13,775 bases of DNA from Bacteroidota bacterium (GCA_003973505.1 QNXT01000023.1:1-13775); one strand, 5' to 3'; shown: positions 1-8,270, counted from the first letter of the stretch. Made by a program: numbers and translations. Notes: generated from the sequence alone by a model not told the origin.

Positions 1-1
1 G

Positions 2-967
2 TACCGAATTGATGAGAATGGAAGTATTGCCTGGGCAATTCCTGTTTTAGAAAAACCCATGAGCCCCGTTTATATGGTTGATTACTATAAAAATGGTAAA
101 TACCAATATATGTTCAACACAGAGCATTACCTCCACTTATACGACCTGAAGGGAAATAAAGTTGAAAACTTCCCCATCAGCTTACCAAAACCCGCAAGTG
201 GTGCAATGACATTGATTGACTACGATCATAATAAAAACTATCGCATACTTATTCCTCTAAGCGATCATAAAATATATAATTATCAGGTAGATGGAGAGCA
301 AACACCGGGTTGGAAATTTCCAAGTATGAAAACAGAAATACAACAAGCAGTACAATTATTCAAGCTTGGGACTAAAGATTTTCTTGTCATAACGGATACT
401 GTGGGAGATGTAATATATGCCAACCGACGTGGGGAGTCGAGAATGAGTGCAAAGCTATCGTTCACAAACAACCCAAAGACTCCTTTCTATTATAAACAGA
501 AAAGTAGCCCGAAAGCTATTATTACCACCGATTTAATGGGTAGAGTAGTCAGCATTACCGCAAACGGAAAAGTTAAGAAATTACTCCTCCGCGAGTTTAG
601 CAAAAATCACACTTTCTATTATTTTGATTTCGATGGCGACAAGTATAAGGATTACATTTTTATCGATAATAATTCACTGTATATCTACAACCACCGTAAT
701 CAACTGATTTTACAGAAAGATTTTGACTTTAACGTATCCGATAAAATATTGGGTGTAAGCATCAAAACTCAGGATGATATCCGTTTAATATTAAACAATG
801 CCGATGAGCAGAAAATTGTGTTTATCACAAAATCGGGAGACATAATTAATAATGGCAAATACAATTGTAACGGTCAGTTCATTACTTCAGAAAAAAAATC
901 AGACCCAAATCTCTTGCGTTTAACAACAGCATTTGGTCGGATTGTCAGCAGTTTTCTTCTAAAATAA
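2..967 (+). CDS. C-terminal part of a beta-propeller-like protein, family unassigned (5' end outside window)
   Basis: The reading frame is open from base 2 with no stop before the ATG at 59, so the gene begins upstream and 59 is an internal methionine. The visible 321 residues are rich in short beta-strand patterns with repeated blade-like phrases (LHLYDLKGNKVENFP, HKIYNYQVDGEQTPGWKF, SLYIYNHRNQLILQKDF), as in PQQ/WD-type propellers. One segment, DFDGDKYKDYIFI, resembles the calcium-binding DxDGDxxxD loop of FG-GAP/VCBS repeats. I recall large Bacteroidales proteins, sometimes annotated as DUF3352 or PQQ-like, whose C-terminal half has the same 'LFKLGTKDFLV...' segment; this is from memory and unchecked. 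The protein ends at TAA 965-967. No membrane segment or T9SS C-terminal domain is obvious in the visible part. The likely location is periplasm or cell envelope, but this is inferred only from the fold type. Function unknown. Confidence 0.8.
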   Translation, partial: YRIDENGSIAWAIPVLEKPMSPVYMVDYYKNGKYQYMFNTEHYLHLYDLKGNKVENFPISLPKPASGAMTLIDYDHNKNYRILIPLSDHKIYNYQVDGEQTPGWKFPSMKTEIQQAVQLFKLGTKDFLVITDTVGDVIYANRRGESRMSAKLSFTNNPKTPFYYKQKSSPKAIITTDLMGRVVSITANGKVKKLLLREFSKNHTFYYFDFDGDKYKDYIFIDNNSLYIYNHRNQLILQKDFDFNVSDKILGVSIKTQDDIRLILNNADEQKIVFITKSGDIINNGKYNCNGQFITSEKKSDPNLLRLTTAFGRIVSSFLLK

Positions 968-993
968 TTTTGTATTTAATAAAACTATATGTA

Positions 994-1011
994 TTTTTAC
1001 TCTCGTAAAAA
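994..1011 (+). terminator. Weak AT-rich hairpin after the propeller gene
   Basis: TTTTTAC (994-1000) pairs perfectly with GTAAAAA (1005-1011) across a TCTC loop, about 27 nt after the stop of the upstream gene. The stem is almost all A-T and has no following T run on the plus strand, so it is a weak terminator candidate at best. The rest of 968-1155 is AT-rich, with no gene seen. Confidence 0.22.
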
Positions 1012-1155
1012 AGTAGTTACCTAAATTAAGTTTAGAAATCATATAAGAATTGGAGTATAGCAAAATATAGTTATAGCATGCTTTGACTATTGTTTTGCAA
1101 CCCTAATTACTATATATTTTTCAGGCACCACTTAATTAATAAAAAACTTGAACGT

Positions 1156-2802
1156 ATGAAAACTGCACTCTTTAACGGAGGATATTTAAAAAAATATCTA
1201 TCTCTCACAACTGTATCCATATTGTTTTTTACCATTTTTATTACACAATCGTGCATTAAAGACCGATTGAAAATAGATAAAATTGCCGGAGGGAAATGGA
1301 GCCCTGAATTTGTTGCCCCATTGGCTTACGGAAACCTGACTATGGCTGATTTTGTGAAAGGAAGTAAAAAAACCTGGCAGGAAGACCCCAATGGTTTTTT
1401 AAGTGTAATCTATTCCAAAAATGAAATTAGTAGTATTGGCGATGAGGTTATTTCTATTCCCGATCAGAATAATGACACTACTATCAACTTTATAATTCCT
1501 CCAGGCCTACCCGTAGGCGATAGTGTAAGTGTTAACCTAAACTATCATGCTGAGTTTAGTGGAAACACCAATGAGCATATCGACAGTATATTATTTAAAA
1601 GCGGAACCTTAGAATTTACAATTACAACAGACCTTAATCACGATAGTTATATTGAAATTAGCATCCCCAAATTAACTAAGGGCGGAATCCCATTTCATAA
1701 AAAATTAGATTTTAAATACACTGGAAACAGCACAACAACAAAAAGCATTTCCATAAACTTAAAAGATTACTACCTCGTACTTTCTGGAGGAACAGCTGGT
1801 CAGCCTAGTTTTATTGAGCAAGACATAAAAATATCTGCAACGAAATTAAACAATCCTAATAATTCGCCCTATTTCTATAAAGTAAAACAAAAGATTACGA
1901 ACTTAAAATACTATTTGGTAATGGGTTATTTCCATCAACATAATATTGACATTGACGAAAATGAAGTAATCATTGACCTTTTCGACGACCAAATGGCAGG
2001 AGCTATTTTTGCTGAAGATCCACGTTTGACCATTACTCTAAATAATTCTTATGGCCTACCAGCTAATATTACATTTACAGAATTATATGCTGAACGTGAT
2101 GGACAAAAGGTGAACTTTACTAGCACATTATTACCAACATTGAATATAGGTTATCCCGATTTTACTGAAATTGGGTACGCTGACACTACGCATTTTATTT
2201 TCAATTCGAATAATTCGAATGTTAAAAATATCATACAGTTAAACCCTCATAAGTTTGTTTTCAAAGGTGTTGTTCAAACCAATCCTCAAGGAACTCCAAT
2301 TGATAATTTCGTATTGGATACCAGCCATATAACTGTTGATTTGAAGATTGAACTCCCATTATATGGCAGAGCCTTAAATTTTGTACTACGGGATACAACA
2401 AACCTTGAAGGAGGTGATGACGAAACGGATACTTATGGTGTGGAAAAAGTAACACTCCGACTAAAAACAATCAACCGTTTCCCTACAGATGTTACTATGC
2501 AGGTTTATATGACCGACTCTTTATACAATGTAATAGATTCTATTTTTGACTCTGGAGGAAAGATACTGGATGCAGCACCTGTTAGCGGAGCCCCGGACTA
2601 TAGGGTAACATCAGGCGTGAAAAACACAACCTATGTAACCCTCACTCCCGATCAGCTTGAAAATTATAAGAAAGCACGTAAATTACTTATCGAAACCCAT
2701 TCCTCAACCACCAATGCAGGAACGAGTGTAGTAAAGATTTACTCAGATAATGGCGTTTATTTTGAGCTCTCAGCCAAGGCTAAGTATACTAATAACTTCT
2801 AA
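1156..2802 (+). CDS. Large predicted lipoprotein, function unknown
   Basis: 548 residues from the ATG at 1156. The N-terminus is a lipoprotein signal: basic residues (YLKK), a hydrophobic run (about 15-29), then the lipobox TQSC with the lipidated Cys at residue 33. A TTG at 1090 would add 22 residues before the signal and bury it, so 1156 is preferred. The mature part is beta-rich with many Asn/Thr/Asp stretches and no catalytic motif I recognise. It ends seven bases before the ATG of a DUF5723-like outer-membrane barrel gene, so the two are very likely co-transcribed. Pairing of a big lipoprotein with a barrel suggests an outer-membrane or surface complex, but this is inference. A possible promoter TAATTTTG (965-972, TTG 20 nt before) lies 184 nt upstream, overlapping the previous stop; it is weak evidence. 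Confidence 0.85.
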   Translation: MKTALFNGGYLKKYLSLTTVSILFFTIFITQSCIKDRLKIDKIAGGKWSPEFVAPLAYGNLTMADFVKGSKKTWQEDPNGFLSVIYSKNEISSIGDEVISIPDQNNDTTINFIIPPGLPVGDSVSVNLNYHAEFSGNTNEHIDSILFKSGTLEFTITTDLNHDSYIEISIPKLTKGGIPFHKKLDFKYTGNSTTTKSISINLKDYYLVLSGGTAGQPSFIEQDIKISATKLNNPNNSPYFYKVKQKITNLKYYLVMGYFHQHNIDIDENEVIIDLFDDQMAGAIFAEDPRLTITLNNSYGLPANITFTELYAERDGQKVNFTSTLLPTLNIGYPDFTEIGYADTTHFIFNSNNSNVKNIIQLNPHKFVFKGVVQTNPQGTPIDNFVLDTSHITVDLKIELPLYGRALNFVLRDTTNLEGGDDETDTYGVEKVTLRLKTINRFPTDVTMQVYMTDSLYNVIDSIFDSGGKILDAAPVSGAPDYRVTSGVKNTTYVTLTPDQLENYKKARKLLIETHSSTTNAGTSVVKIYSDNGVYFELSAKAKYTNNF

Positions 2803-2809
2803 TAAAACG

Positions 2810-4204
2810 ATGATTATGACAAACTTAAGAAAAAATATTATTCTTGGATTATTTGGCATGACGTTGTTATTTGTTAGCCTTTTTCCAGAAACCGCAATGG
2901 CTCAATACGACAATAGTTTGTATAACTTAAAAGTAGTGCCTCAAACGAATTTATATAATCCAGCCTTTATTCCAAATTATAAATTCCATTTTGGATTCCC
3001 AATGCTATCATCCGAAGAAGTTGGATTTAGTACTACCGGGCCAAAATATGATGATGTGTTTTATACCCGAGCTGATGACTCGCTCGTAATGGATTTTGAT
3101 GGTTTCATCAATTCCCTAGACGATAAGAATGCCCTTTATATGCATAATATCACACAAATACTTAATGTGGGTTTTCGACTTAATAAATTCTATATCAATG
3201 GATCCATCTCAGAAATTGTTGATGTAAATTTCAGATATAGCAAAGAATTTATGGACTTAGTAGTGCATGGAAATGCCGATAAGGTTGGGGAAACGGTTGA
3301 AATAAATGGCATGGGAATTAAGGCTCAGCATTATCGCGAATATGCAGTGGGTCTTGCCTACGAAGTAAATGATAACTTAAGCATTGGCACACACGTAAAA
3401 CTGCTTTATGGCAAAGCTGCTATCGACACAAAGCGCATGGACGGTTCTATAACCACCTTAAAAGATAACTACAATCTAGACATAAAATCAAATATTTTAG
3501 TGAATACCTCCCTTCCCGACATGGAAGATCAACGCATTACTACAACTGATTATCTTATGTACAGCGGAAACGTGGGAATGGCTTTTGATTTTGGAGCAAA
3601 CTACAAATTAGACAAAATGACTTTTGCTGCCAGTGTATTGGATTTAGGATGGATTAACTACGACCGTTGGCTAAAGAACTATTCAAGTGACAATGCAGAA
3701 TTTACCTATAAAGGTGTTGATTTAGTTGAACTTCAAGGATTAAGCAGCAGCGAACGTGAGGATAAAATGAAAGAGCTTAAAGATTCAATTATCAACACTT
3801 TCGAACTAAAAGAGACACATGACGCTTTTAATGTTGCACTCTCTTCAAAAATTTATTTATCGGCAAATTATCAGCTTTCAAAATCTTCTAATGTTGGGGT
3901 TATGACACGCATTGCCATATTTGACAATATTGTAAATCCTTCATTTACTATTTCATTTAATCAAGACCTGGGTAAAAATCTAAGTGTTATTGGAAGTTAT
4001 ACCATAGCCAATAAAAGTTATGCAAACATTGGATTTGGGCTAGCCGCTCGGATCTCTAAATTACAATTCTATCTTGTTTCTGACAATATCCTTGGTGCTT
4101 TTATGCCCGAAATTGTTAAATACACGAATATCCATCTGGGCGTAAACTTCGTTTTCCCTGAGAAAGCAGAAAAGAAAGCCATGATGAATTTGGATGAGGA
4201 ATAA
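2810..4204 (+). CDS. DUF5723-like outer-membrane beta-barrel protein
   Basis: 464 residues from ATG 2810 (MIMTNLRK...). A second ATG at 2816 is equally possible, as both lead into the same signal peptide. That peptide has a basic start, a hydrophobic core (about residues 9-25) and a signal peptidase I site after AMA, giving a mature start QYDNSLYN. The beginning 'NLKVVPQTNLYNPAFIPNYKFHFGFPML' and the following alternating hydrophobic/polar strands with many aromatic residues match my memory of the DUF5723 family of Bacteroidota outer-membrane proteins; no search was possible. The C-terminal strands 'FYLVSDNILGAF...', 'NIHLGVNFVF' are typical barrel strands, followed by a charged tail. The frame is also open upstream to 2750 inside the lipoprotein gene, but that extension has no signal-peptide character. 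Transport or structural role unknown; probably acts with the preceding lipoprotein. Confidence 0.8.
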   Translation: MIMTNLRKNIILGLFGMTLLFVSLFPETAMAQYDNSLYNLKVVPQTNLYNPAFIPNYKFHFGFPMLSSEEVGFSTTGPKYDDVFYTRADDSLVMDFDGFINSLDDKNALYMHNITQILNVGFRLNKFYINGSISEIVDVNFRYSKEFMDLVVHGNADKVGETVEINGMGIKAQHYREYAVGLAYEVNDNLSIGTHVKLLYGKAAIDTKRMDGSITTLKDNYNLDIKSNILVNTSLPDMEDQRITTTDYLMYSGNVGMAFDFGANYKLDKMTFAASVLDLGWINYDRWLKNYSSDNAEFTYKGVDLVELQGLSSSEREDKMKELKDSIINTFELKETHDAFNVALSSKIYLSANYQLSKSSNVGVMTRIAIFDNIVNPSFTISFNQDLGKNLSVIGSYTIANKSYANIGFGLAARISKLQFYLVSDNILGAFMPEIVKYTNIHLGVNFVFPEKAEKKAMMNLDEE

Positions 4205-4231
4205 AAATAGCTAGTAAACGTAGGAAGTAGT

Positions 4232-4951
4232 TTATTCAAAAGTGAGTGTAATCCACGCCATTTTTGAATTCATCCTGTCGATATTGGTATTATAGATATT
4301 TGGCTCTTTACTCATCAAATTGAGCACGCCGTATGCCATTTGCAACTCGATACCAAATTTGAAGTAAGGCAAGAAAAAATCAAAACCTACACCCACCGTC
4401 CCCATAAAATCATGGGGATTCAATTTTATAACAACCTCATCGTTTACTCCTTTTTTCTTTTTTTGCGAAGCTAAATCAAGGCTATATCGCACACCACCCA
4501 ATACATATACACGCGAATTATTCCACGCTCCAGGCAGTCGTTTTGATTTATACTTCAATGTCAAAGGAAAATCGATATAGGTACTCTCAACCGACTTGAT
4601 ATAGGTTTTTTCTTCGCCAGGCCCAGCCTTAATAATGTATTTAATACTTCGCTCGCCAAACGATAAGGTAGGTACAAAGCGAAGATCAAGATAGGTTGTT
4701 AATCTTTTATTGGCAACAATTCCAATATTAAATCCTGGACTTGCCAAAGGTTGAATAACCATCAAGGTATCATTATAATTTGGCTGATCAACAGGGTGAA
4801 TAACAAAATCCATATAATTCATCCCCAATGTAAAACCAAAGTGCCAATTCTTACGATCGTATTTTGGTAAATTCTTAGGATACACTTGAGCATCTGCCAC
4901 CTTCACAAATGCAAATATGAAAAACAAACCGATTAATAAGCTACGTTGCAT
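4232..4951 (-). CDS. porT: PorT-family outer-membrane barrel protein, type IX secretion
   Basis: 239 residues from ATG at 4951. A TTG at 4978 is in frame but would lengthen the signal peptide needlessly. Signal peptide MQRSLLIGLFFIFAF.., likely cleaved after ADA (mature QVYPKNLP). The body has barrel strands and segments I associate with PorT/SprT: NLPKYDRKNWHFGFTLG near the mature start, VESTYIDFPLTLKYKS in the middle, GGVRYSLDLASQKKKK, and a C-terminal strand ending in ITLTFE (aromatic C-terminal residue region typical of outer-membrane barrels). Length is close to that I recall for PorT (about 240). PorT is required for T9SS secretion (for example of gingipains) in Porphyromonas. It lies 57 nt downstream of ubiE on the same strand, an arrangement I recall from other Bacteroidota. 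Convergent with the DUF5723-like gene, with only 27 nt between stops and no convincing terminator. Confidence 0.85.
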   Translation of the reverse strand: MQRSLLIGLFFIFAFVKVADAQVYPKNLPKYDRKNWHFGFTLGMNYMDFVIHPVDQPNYNDTLMVIQPLASPGFNIGIVANKRLTTYLDLRFVPTLSFGERSIKYIIKAGPGEEKTYIKSVESTYIDFPLTLKYKSKRLPGAWNNSRVYVLGGVRYSLDLASQKKKKGVNDEVVIKLNPHDFMGTVGVGFDFFLPYFKFGIELQMAYGVLNLMSKEPNIYNTNIDRMNSKMAWITLTFE

Positions 4952-5008
4952 AATTCTATTTTGTCCTATTAACGTCAAATAATAGATAATATTTTATTCA
5001 AAAAGTTT

Positions 5009-5740
5009 TTATACTGCTGCTTTTTTACCCGTATAAATCGTAGAAATACCTGATGTGAGCGGCTCCATTTTTGTATCCACAAAACCACATTCTTTCATAA
5101 TGGCATCAAAGTCTTTTCCACTGGGGAATTTCGCCACCGACTCGGGCAAATAGGTATAAGCACCCGGGTCTTTCGACACAATACGCCCCACTGTAGGAAG
5201 TATGTTTTTCGAATAAAAGCTGTATAAAGGTTTCATCAAGCCTGTAGGATGTGAAAACTCAAGAACAATCAATGTGCCTCCCGGCTTAAGGCTTCTATTT
5301 ATTTCTTTCAATCCTCTTTTGAGATCGGCAAAATTACGTACTCCAAAAGCAACCATGGCAAGGTCAAAATAATTATCCTGCGTTGGTAATTCTTCGGCAG
5401 CCCCCTGCTCCATTCGAATTAAATCTTGTAGCCCACGTTTACGAATCTTCTCTTTCCCCACATGCAACATAGCTGAGGATATATCCACCCCCACAATCTC
5501 CTTTGGTTTTGCATCAGCTGCCAAAATAGCCAAATCGCCAGTACCTGTTGCCAAATCAAGAATACGCTCTGGTTTTAGTCGCTTAAGGATTTTCATCACC
5601 CTTCTTCGCCAATAATAATCTATTCCAAATGAAAGAAAATGATTTAAGAAGTCGTAACGATGCGCAATACTGTTGAACATATCACGCACTTCTTCTTTCT
5701 TCTTAGCTTGCTCGGGGCTTAAATTTGCTTTATTACTCAA
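5009..5740 (-). CDS. ubiE: Demethylmenaquinone methyltransferase (UbiE/MenG)
   Basis: 243 residues, a normal length for UbiE/MenG. It makes the last step of menaquinone synthesis, SAM-dependent C-methylation of demethylmenaquinone, in the cytoplasm at the membrane. Visible motifs: the UbiE N-terminal signature FNSIAHRYDFLNHFLSFGID (22-41), SAM motif I LDLATGTGDL (61-70), the acidic VD (85-86), AFGVRNF (131-137), the second family signature LKPGGTLIVLEFS (151-163) and the C-terminal YLPESVAKFP (197-206). The start is TTG: upstream in the same frame there is no ATG before a stop, and the only near ATG is internal (M21, just before the signature). The N-terminal segment SPEQAKKKEEVRDMFN looks native to the family, so TTG at 5740 is chosen. 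It has its own promoter (see 5772-5808) and probably carries porT with it. Confidence 0.93.
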   Translation of the reverse strand: MSNKANLSPEQAKKKEEVRDMFNSIAHRYDFLNHFLSFGIDYYWRRRVMKILKRLKPERILDLATGTGDLAILAADAKPKEIVGVDISSAMLHVGKEKIRKRGLQDLIRMEQGAAEELPTQDNYFDLAMVAFGVRNFADLKRGLKEINRSLKPGGTLIVLEFSHPTGLMKPLYSFYSKNILPTVGRIVSKDPGAYTYLPESVAKFPSGKDFDAIMKECGFVDTKMEPLTSGISTIYTGKKAAV

Positions 5741-5779
5741 TGCTTTATGTCTTGATGATTAACTTCAATTTTCGGTGGG

Positions 5780-5808
5780 CAAAGATATGCTTTTTTATAA
5801 TGCCTCAA
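5780..5808 (-). promoter_or_regulatory. Bacteroidota-type promoter for ubiE-porT
   Basis: Read on the minus strand: TTG (5808-5806), 18 nt, then TATCTTTG (5787-5780), a full match to the TAnnTTTG -7 element with near-ideal spacing. Transcription would start near 5772, leaving about 30 nt before the TTG start codon. The element continues as TTTGCCCAC, the same as the heptose-kinase promoter. Confidence 0.65.
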
Positions 5809-5831
5809 TGTGCTAATGCATACACGCTTTA

Positions 5832-6416
5832 CTAAAACTGCTGACCCGTAAATCGCCTTTCGATTCTTCGACCTGATTTCTTCTGTGATGGGGGATTATT
5901 GTCGTTATGCTGATTACCATAAAACAAAAGATATTCCAGGCTGGAGGCGACAATCAATACAATCCATAGGATATCGTAGCTTGTATAATTTGATTTGAAG
6001 AAGTCAACAAATTGACCAATACTATCGTAAGAAATAACACGAAGATAAAAAAGTAGTAATGAGAAATTTACATCACTTTTATCAACCACGCCACTTAAAA
6101 TCCAATCGTAATAATGCACAAAGAGAAGATATTTCCCCAGAAAAAAACTCATTAATGAGAAAACCAAAGAATAGAATATAAGTCGAGGATCACCCCTTTC
6201 TTCCATATAAACATAGGCTAACAGACCTTGAATGGCACCAATAAGCACGGCTACAATCCCAAATTCCACATCGTAAACCATGCTCAAAAAAGCCCAAAAG
6301 ATGGCTCCAAAAAAGCTAATAACACTTGCCAAAACCAGATATTGCCAATGTTTAAGCATATCTTTTTCCAAAAGACGCTGTTTTATGCGAGATAGTGTAT
6401 TAGCTAAGGCAATCAT
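5832..6416 (-). CDS. Four-TM membrane protein of unknown function
   Basis: 194 residues from ATG 6416; no family recognised. Four clear hydrophobic segments (about 25-47, 52-70, 79-101, 148-166), with a further semi-hydrophobic stretch at 118-128. There is a short amphipathic, basic N-terminus (SRIKQRLLEKDMLKHW) and a hydrophilic basic C-terminal tail (KKSGRRIERRF), which by the positive-inside rule is probably cytoplasmic. No catalytic motif is visible. It starts 12 nt after the stop of the upstream lipoprotein gene on the same strand and so belongs to the heptose kinase - lipoprotein - membrane protein unit. ubiE follows after about 90 nt with its own promoter. A role in the envelope is plausible only by context. 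Confidence 0.8.
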   Translation of the reverse strand: MIALANTLSRIKQRLLEKDMLKHWQYLVLASVISFFGAIFWAFLSMVYDVEFGIVAVLIGAIQGLLAYVYMEERGDPRLIFYSLVFSLMSFFLGKYLLFVHYYDWILSGVVDKSDVNFSLLLFYLRVISYDSIGQFVDFFKSNYTSYDILWIVLIVASSLEYLLFYGNQHNDNNPPSQKKSGRRIERRFTGQQF

Positions 6417-6428
6417 GGGCTTGAAAAA

Positions 6429-7136
6429 CTATTGAAGTTCATTAATTATTCGTGGTGGCTCATCGCTAAACTTAAATGAAAGATGAAAAGACAGTACCTT
6501 TTTCAAATCAGCAAATTCCTTTTCCGACAAATCATCCAATGTTTTCCTATACACAATCATCGCATATTGATTTGCCATAATTACATATCCATCAAGAATT
6601 TGCCATATATATTTATTTAGATTTTCAAGCTTATCATCTTTATTTGTGATTAACCAAATTCCATTATTCTCGGGACTGGGAGAATACTTTGGATCTGTTC
6701 CAAAGTTCAAATATTGTTTTGAAATATATTTCGTTAAACTATCAGGCTCTATTCTTTGCTCTTCTACTTCCAGATTATACCCATCTTTTACCACTTCCAA
6801 AATGCGCGAAAAATCATACTCAAACATTAAGTTGGGACAAGGTGAAGGCTCAATCCCAATGGGAATAATATTCTTTCCCCGACTTGGATTTACTAACTTC
6901 TTATGCTCCAAGTCAAAATACAAAACGGGCCACTTATCCACCGTATAGTTTTCACAGTAAATATCATCAAGATGTACAATCAAATCTTCCAATGTTCTAA
7001 GGGAATCAATATTGAGATCCTCTCCAAAATTTGGTGAAATAAACAAGGATTTCTCCCTTTCAGAAAAAATAGATTTCTGACAAGAAGTTAAAAACAGTAA
7101 AAGAATAATGGACGAAATAAAATAAAGGGTTTTCAT
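6429..7136 (-). CDS. Small predicted lipoprotein, function unknown
   Basis: 235 residues. Signal MKTLYFISSIILLLFLTSC with lipobox LTSC and lipidated Cys19, so the product should be membrane-anchored in the periplasm or outer membrane. The mature part is acidic/mixed and has no motif I recognise. Around residues 150-200 there is a strand-helix-strand pattern (GIWLITNKDD ... YIWQILDGYVIMANQ ... MIVYRKT) that loosely recalls the periplasmic domain of ExbD/TolR-like proteins; this is a weak impression, not a call. Its ATG overlaps the stop of the kinase gene by one base (TAATG), so translation is probably coupled. The next gene follows 12 nt after its stop. Confidence 0.85.
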   Translation of the reverse strand: MKTLYFISSIILLLFLTSCQKSIFSEREKSLFISPNFGEDLNIDSLRTLEDLIVHLDDIYCENYTVDKWPVLYFDLEHKKLVNPSRGKNIIPIGIEPSPCPNLMFEYDFSRILEVVKDGYNLEVEEQRIEPDSLTKYISKQYLNFGTDPKYSPSPENNGIWLITNKDDKLENLNKYIWQILDGYVIMANQYAMIVYRKTLDDLSEKEFADLKKVLSFHLSFKFSDEPPRIINELQ

Positions 7137-8137
7137 TATACTTTTTTCAAAACGCTAAAGGCTTCTTTTAATAATCGTTTCTTATCAATGGGTATTACAC
7201 CAACCGATTCGCAAACCAATCCGCCTGCAAGATTAGCCAATAAAGCAGATGATTGAACACTTAAACCTGCAGCCATCGCCAAAGATAAAGTACTAATTAC
7301 CGTATCTCCTGCACCCGACACATCCGCGATATTACGCACAATGGCAGGAAAATGTCTTTGCGTATTTCGTTCGCATATCAACACACCATGTTCTGACAGT
7401 GTCACCATTCCAATCTTAATATTATTGCGTTTCATCAAATCCAACATAGCAAATTTTATAGCTTGAATATCACCACTTTCAATCTGAACACCCACGCCTT
7501 CAATTAATTCTTTGAAGTTGGGTTTCAAAAGAGTTAAATCTTTATAGAAACCAAAATTGCGACGTTTTGGATCCACCGTAACAGGGATATTATACTTCTC
7601 CGAAATATCAGTTACAAACTCTATAATATTCTGGGTAATACAACCTTTATCGTAATCCTCAAGAATAATCACATCAATCTTGGTAGAGTCAATAATCTTT
7701 TGGATTTTTTTTATCAAAGGGCGTTCCTCATAACTACTAATAGGATGCGTATTTTCCTCATCTACACGTAGCATTTGCACATTATTTCCCACAACGCGAA
7801 ACTTTGTAGTGGTAGGGCGGTGATTGCTTACCTGAATTCCATCCGTAATCAAGCCCTCTTTAATCATCAAGTCTTGAAACTCTTTTCCTCGGGCATCTTT
7901 GCCTACTACTGAGCATAAAATAGGGTTTGCACCCAATGCTTTCACATTAAGTGCAACGTTTGCTGCACCTCCCATTCTGCTATTGCGGCCGGTAACCGAA
8001 ACCACAGGCACAGGAGCTTCAGGCGAAATACGATCCACCGTACCAAACAGATAGGCATCGACCATAACATCTCCTATAATAAGGATATTCAAATCATTAA
8101 ACTTTTCAAAGGCGGCTTTTAATTCTTTCTGAGTCAT
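7136..8137 (-). CDS. rfaE1: D-glycero-beta-D-manno-heptose-7-phosphate kinase (RfaE1/HldA-type)
   Basis: 333 residues of the PfkB/ribokinase fold, covering only the kinase domain of HldE. It phosphorylates heptose 7-phosphate at C1 in ADP-heptose synthesis for the LPS core (cytoplasm). Visible motifs: GDVMVDAYLFGTVDRISPEAP (22-42), characteristic of RfaE domain I; RMGGAANVALN (54-64), the PfkB signature 1 region; VDPKRRNF (188-195); and DVSGAGDTV (272-280), PfkB signature 2 with catalytic base Asp278. The adenylyltransferase domain of bifunctional HldE is absent; the frame stops cleanly after the kinase, so a separate RfaE2/HldC would be needed elsewhere. First gene of a tight minus-strand unit, with a TAATG overlap to the next lipoprotein gene. 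A promoter with a perfect TAnnTTTG element lies 38 nt upstream of the ATG. Confidence 0.92.
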   Translation of the reverse strand: MTQKELKAAFEKFNDLNILIIGDVMVDAYLFGTVDRISPEAPVPVVSVTGRNSRMGGAANVALNVKALGANPILCSVVGKDARGKEFQDLMIKEGLITDGIQVSNHRPTTTKFRVVGNNVQMLRVDEENTHPISSYEERPLIKKIQKIIDSTKIDVIILEDYDKGCITQNIIEFVTDISEKYNIPVTVDPKRRNFGFYKDLTLLKPNFKELIEGVGVQIESGDIQAIKFAMLDLMKRNNIKIGMVTLSEHGVLICERNTQRHFPAIVRNIADVSGAGDTVISTLSLAMAAGLSVQSSALLANLAGGLVCESVGVIPIDKKRLLKEAFSVLKKV

Positions 8138-8175
8138 AGTTTTGCTATTGATGCGATATCTGTGTTTAACGTGGG

Positions 8176-8183
8176 CAAAGGTA
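8176..8183 (-). promoter_or_regulatory. -7 element of the heptose kinase operon promoter
   Basis: On the minus strand TACCTTTG (8183-8176) matches TAnnTTTG exactly. It lies 38 nt upstream of the kinase ATG, giving a leader of about 30 nt. The closest upstream TTTG is about 26 nt away, longer than ideal, so the -33 box is uncertain. The sequence continues TTTGCCCACG, as at the ubiE promoter (TTTGCCCACC). Confidence 0.5.
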
Positions 8184-8236
8184 AATAATTATTTTATTGC
8201 GAAAAATGCCAAAGCAAGATAGTGTCTAAATAATAA

Positions 8237-8270
8237 TTTGTTACAATCACAGTAAAAATATTTAGTTTTG
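8237..8270 (+). promoter_or_regulatory. Promoter for the flippase-like gene
   Basis: TTTG (8237-8240), 22 nt, then TAGTTTTG (8263-8270), a full match to the Bacteroidota -33/-7 pattern. The start of transcription would fall near 8277. It is divergent from the heptose kinase promoter, with the two -7 elements about 80 nt apart. Its closeness to the coding frame bears on the start-codon question for this gene. Confidence 0.55.

Noticed and set aside
1090..1155. TTG start extending the large lipoprotein by 22 residues
   Set aside because: It would place an unrelated segment before a complete lipoprotein signal peptide; ATG 1156 gives the normal signal.
4205..4231. Bidirectional terminator between the DUF5723-like gene and porT
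   Set aside because: Only a 5-bp TAAAC/GTTTA stem can be made in the short gap, not enough for a call.
7136..8137. Bifunctional HldE (kinase plus adenylyltransferase)
   Set aside because: Only the kinase domain is present and the frame stops at 7136; the following gene is a lipoprotein, not a nucleotidyltransferase.
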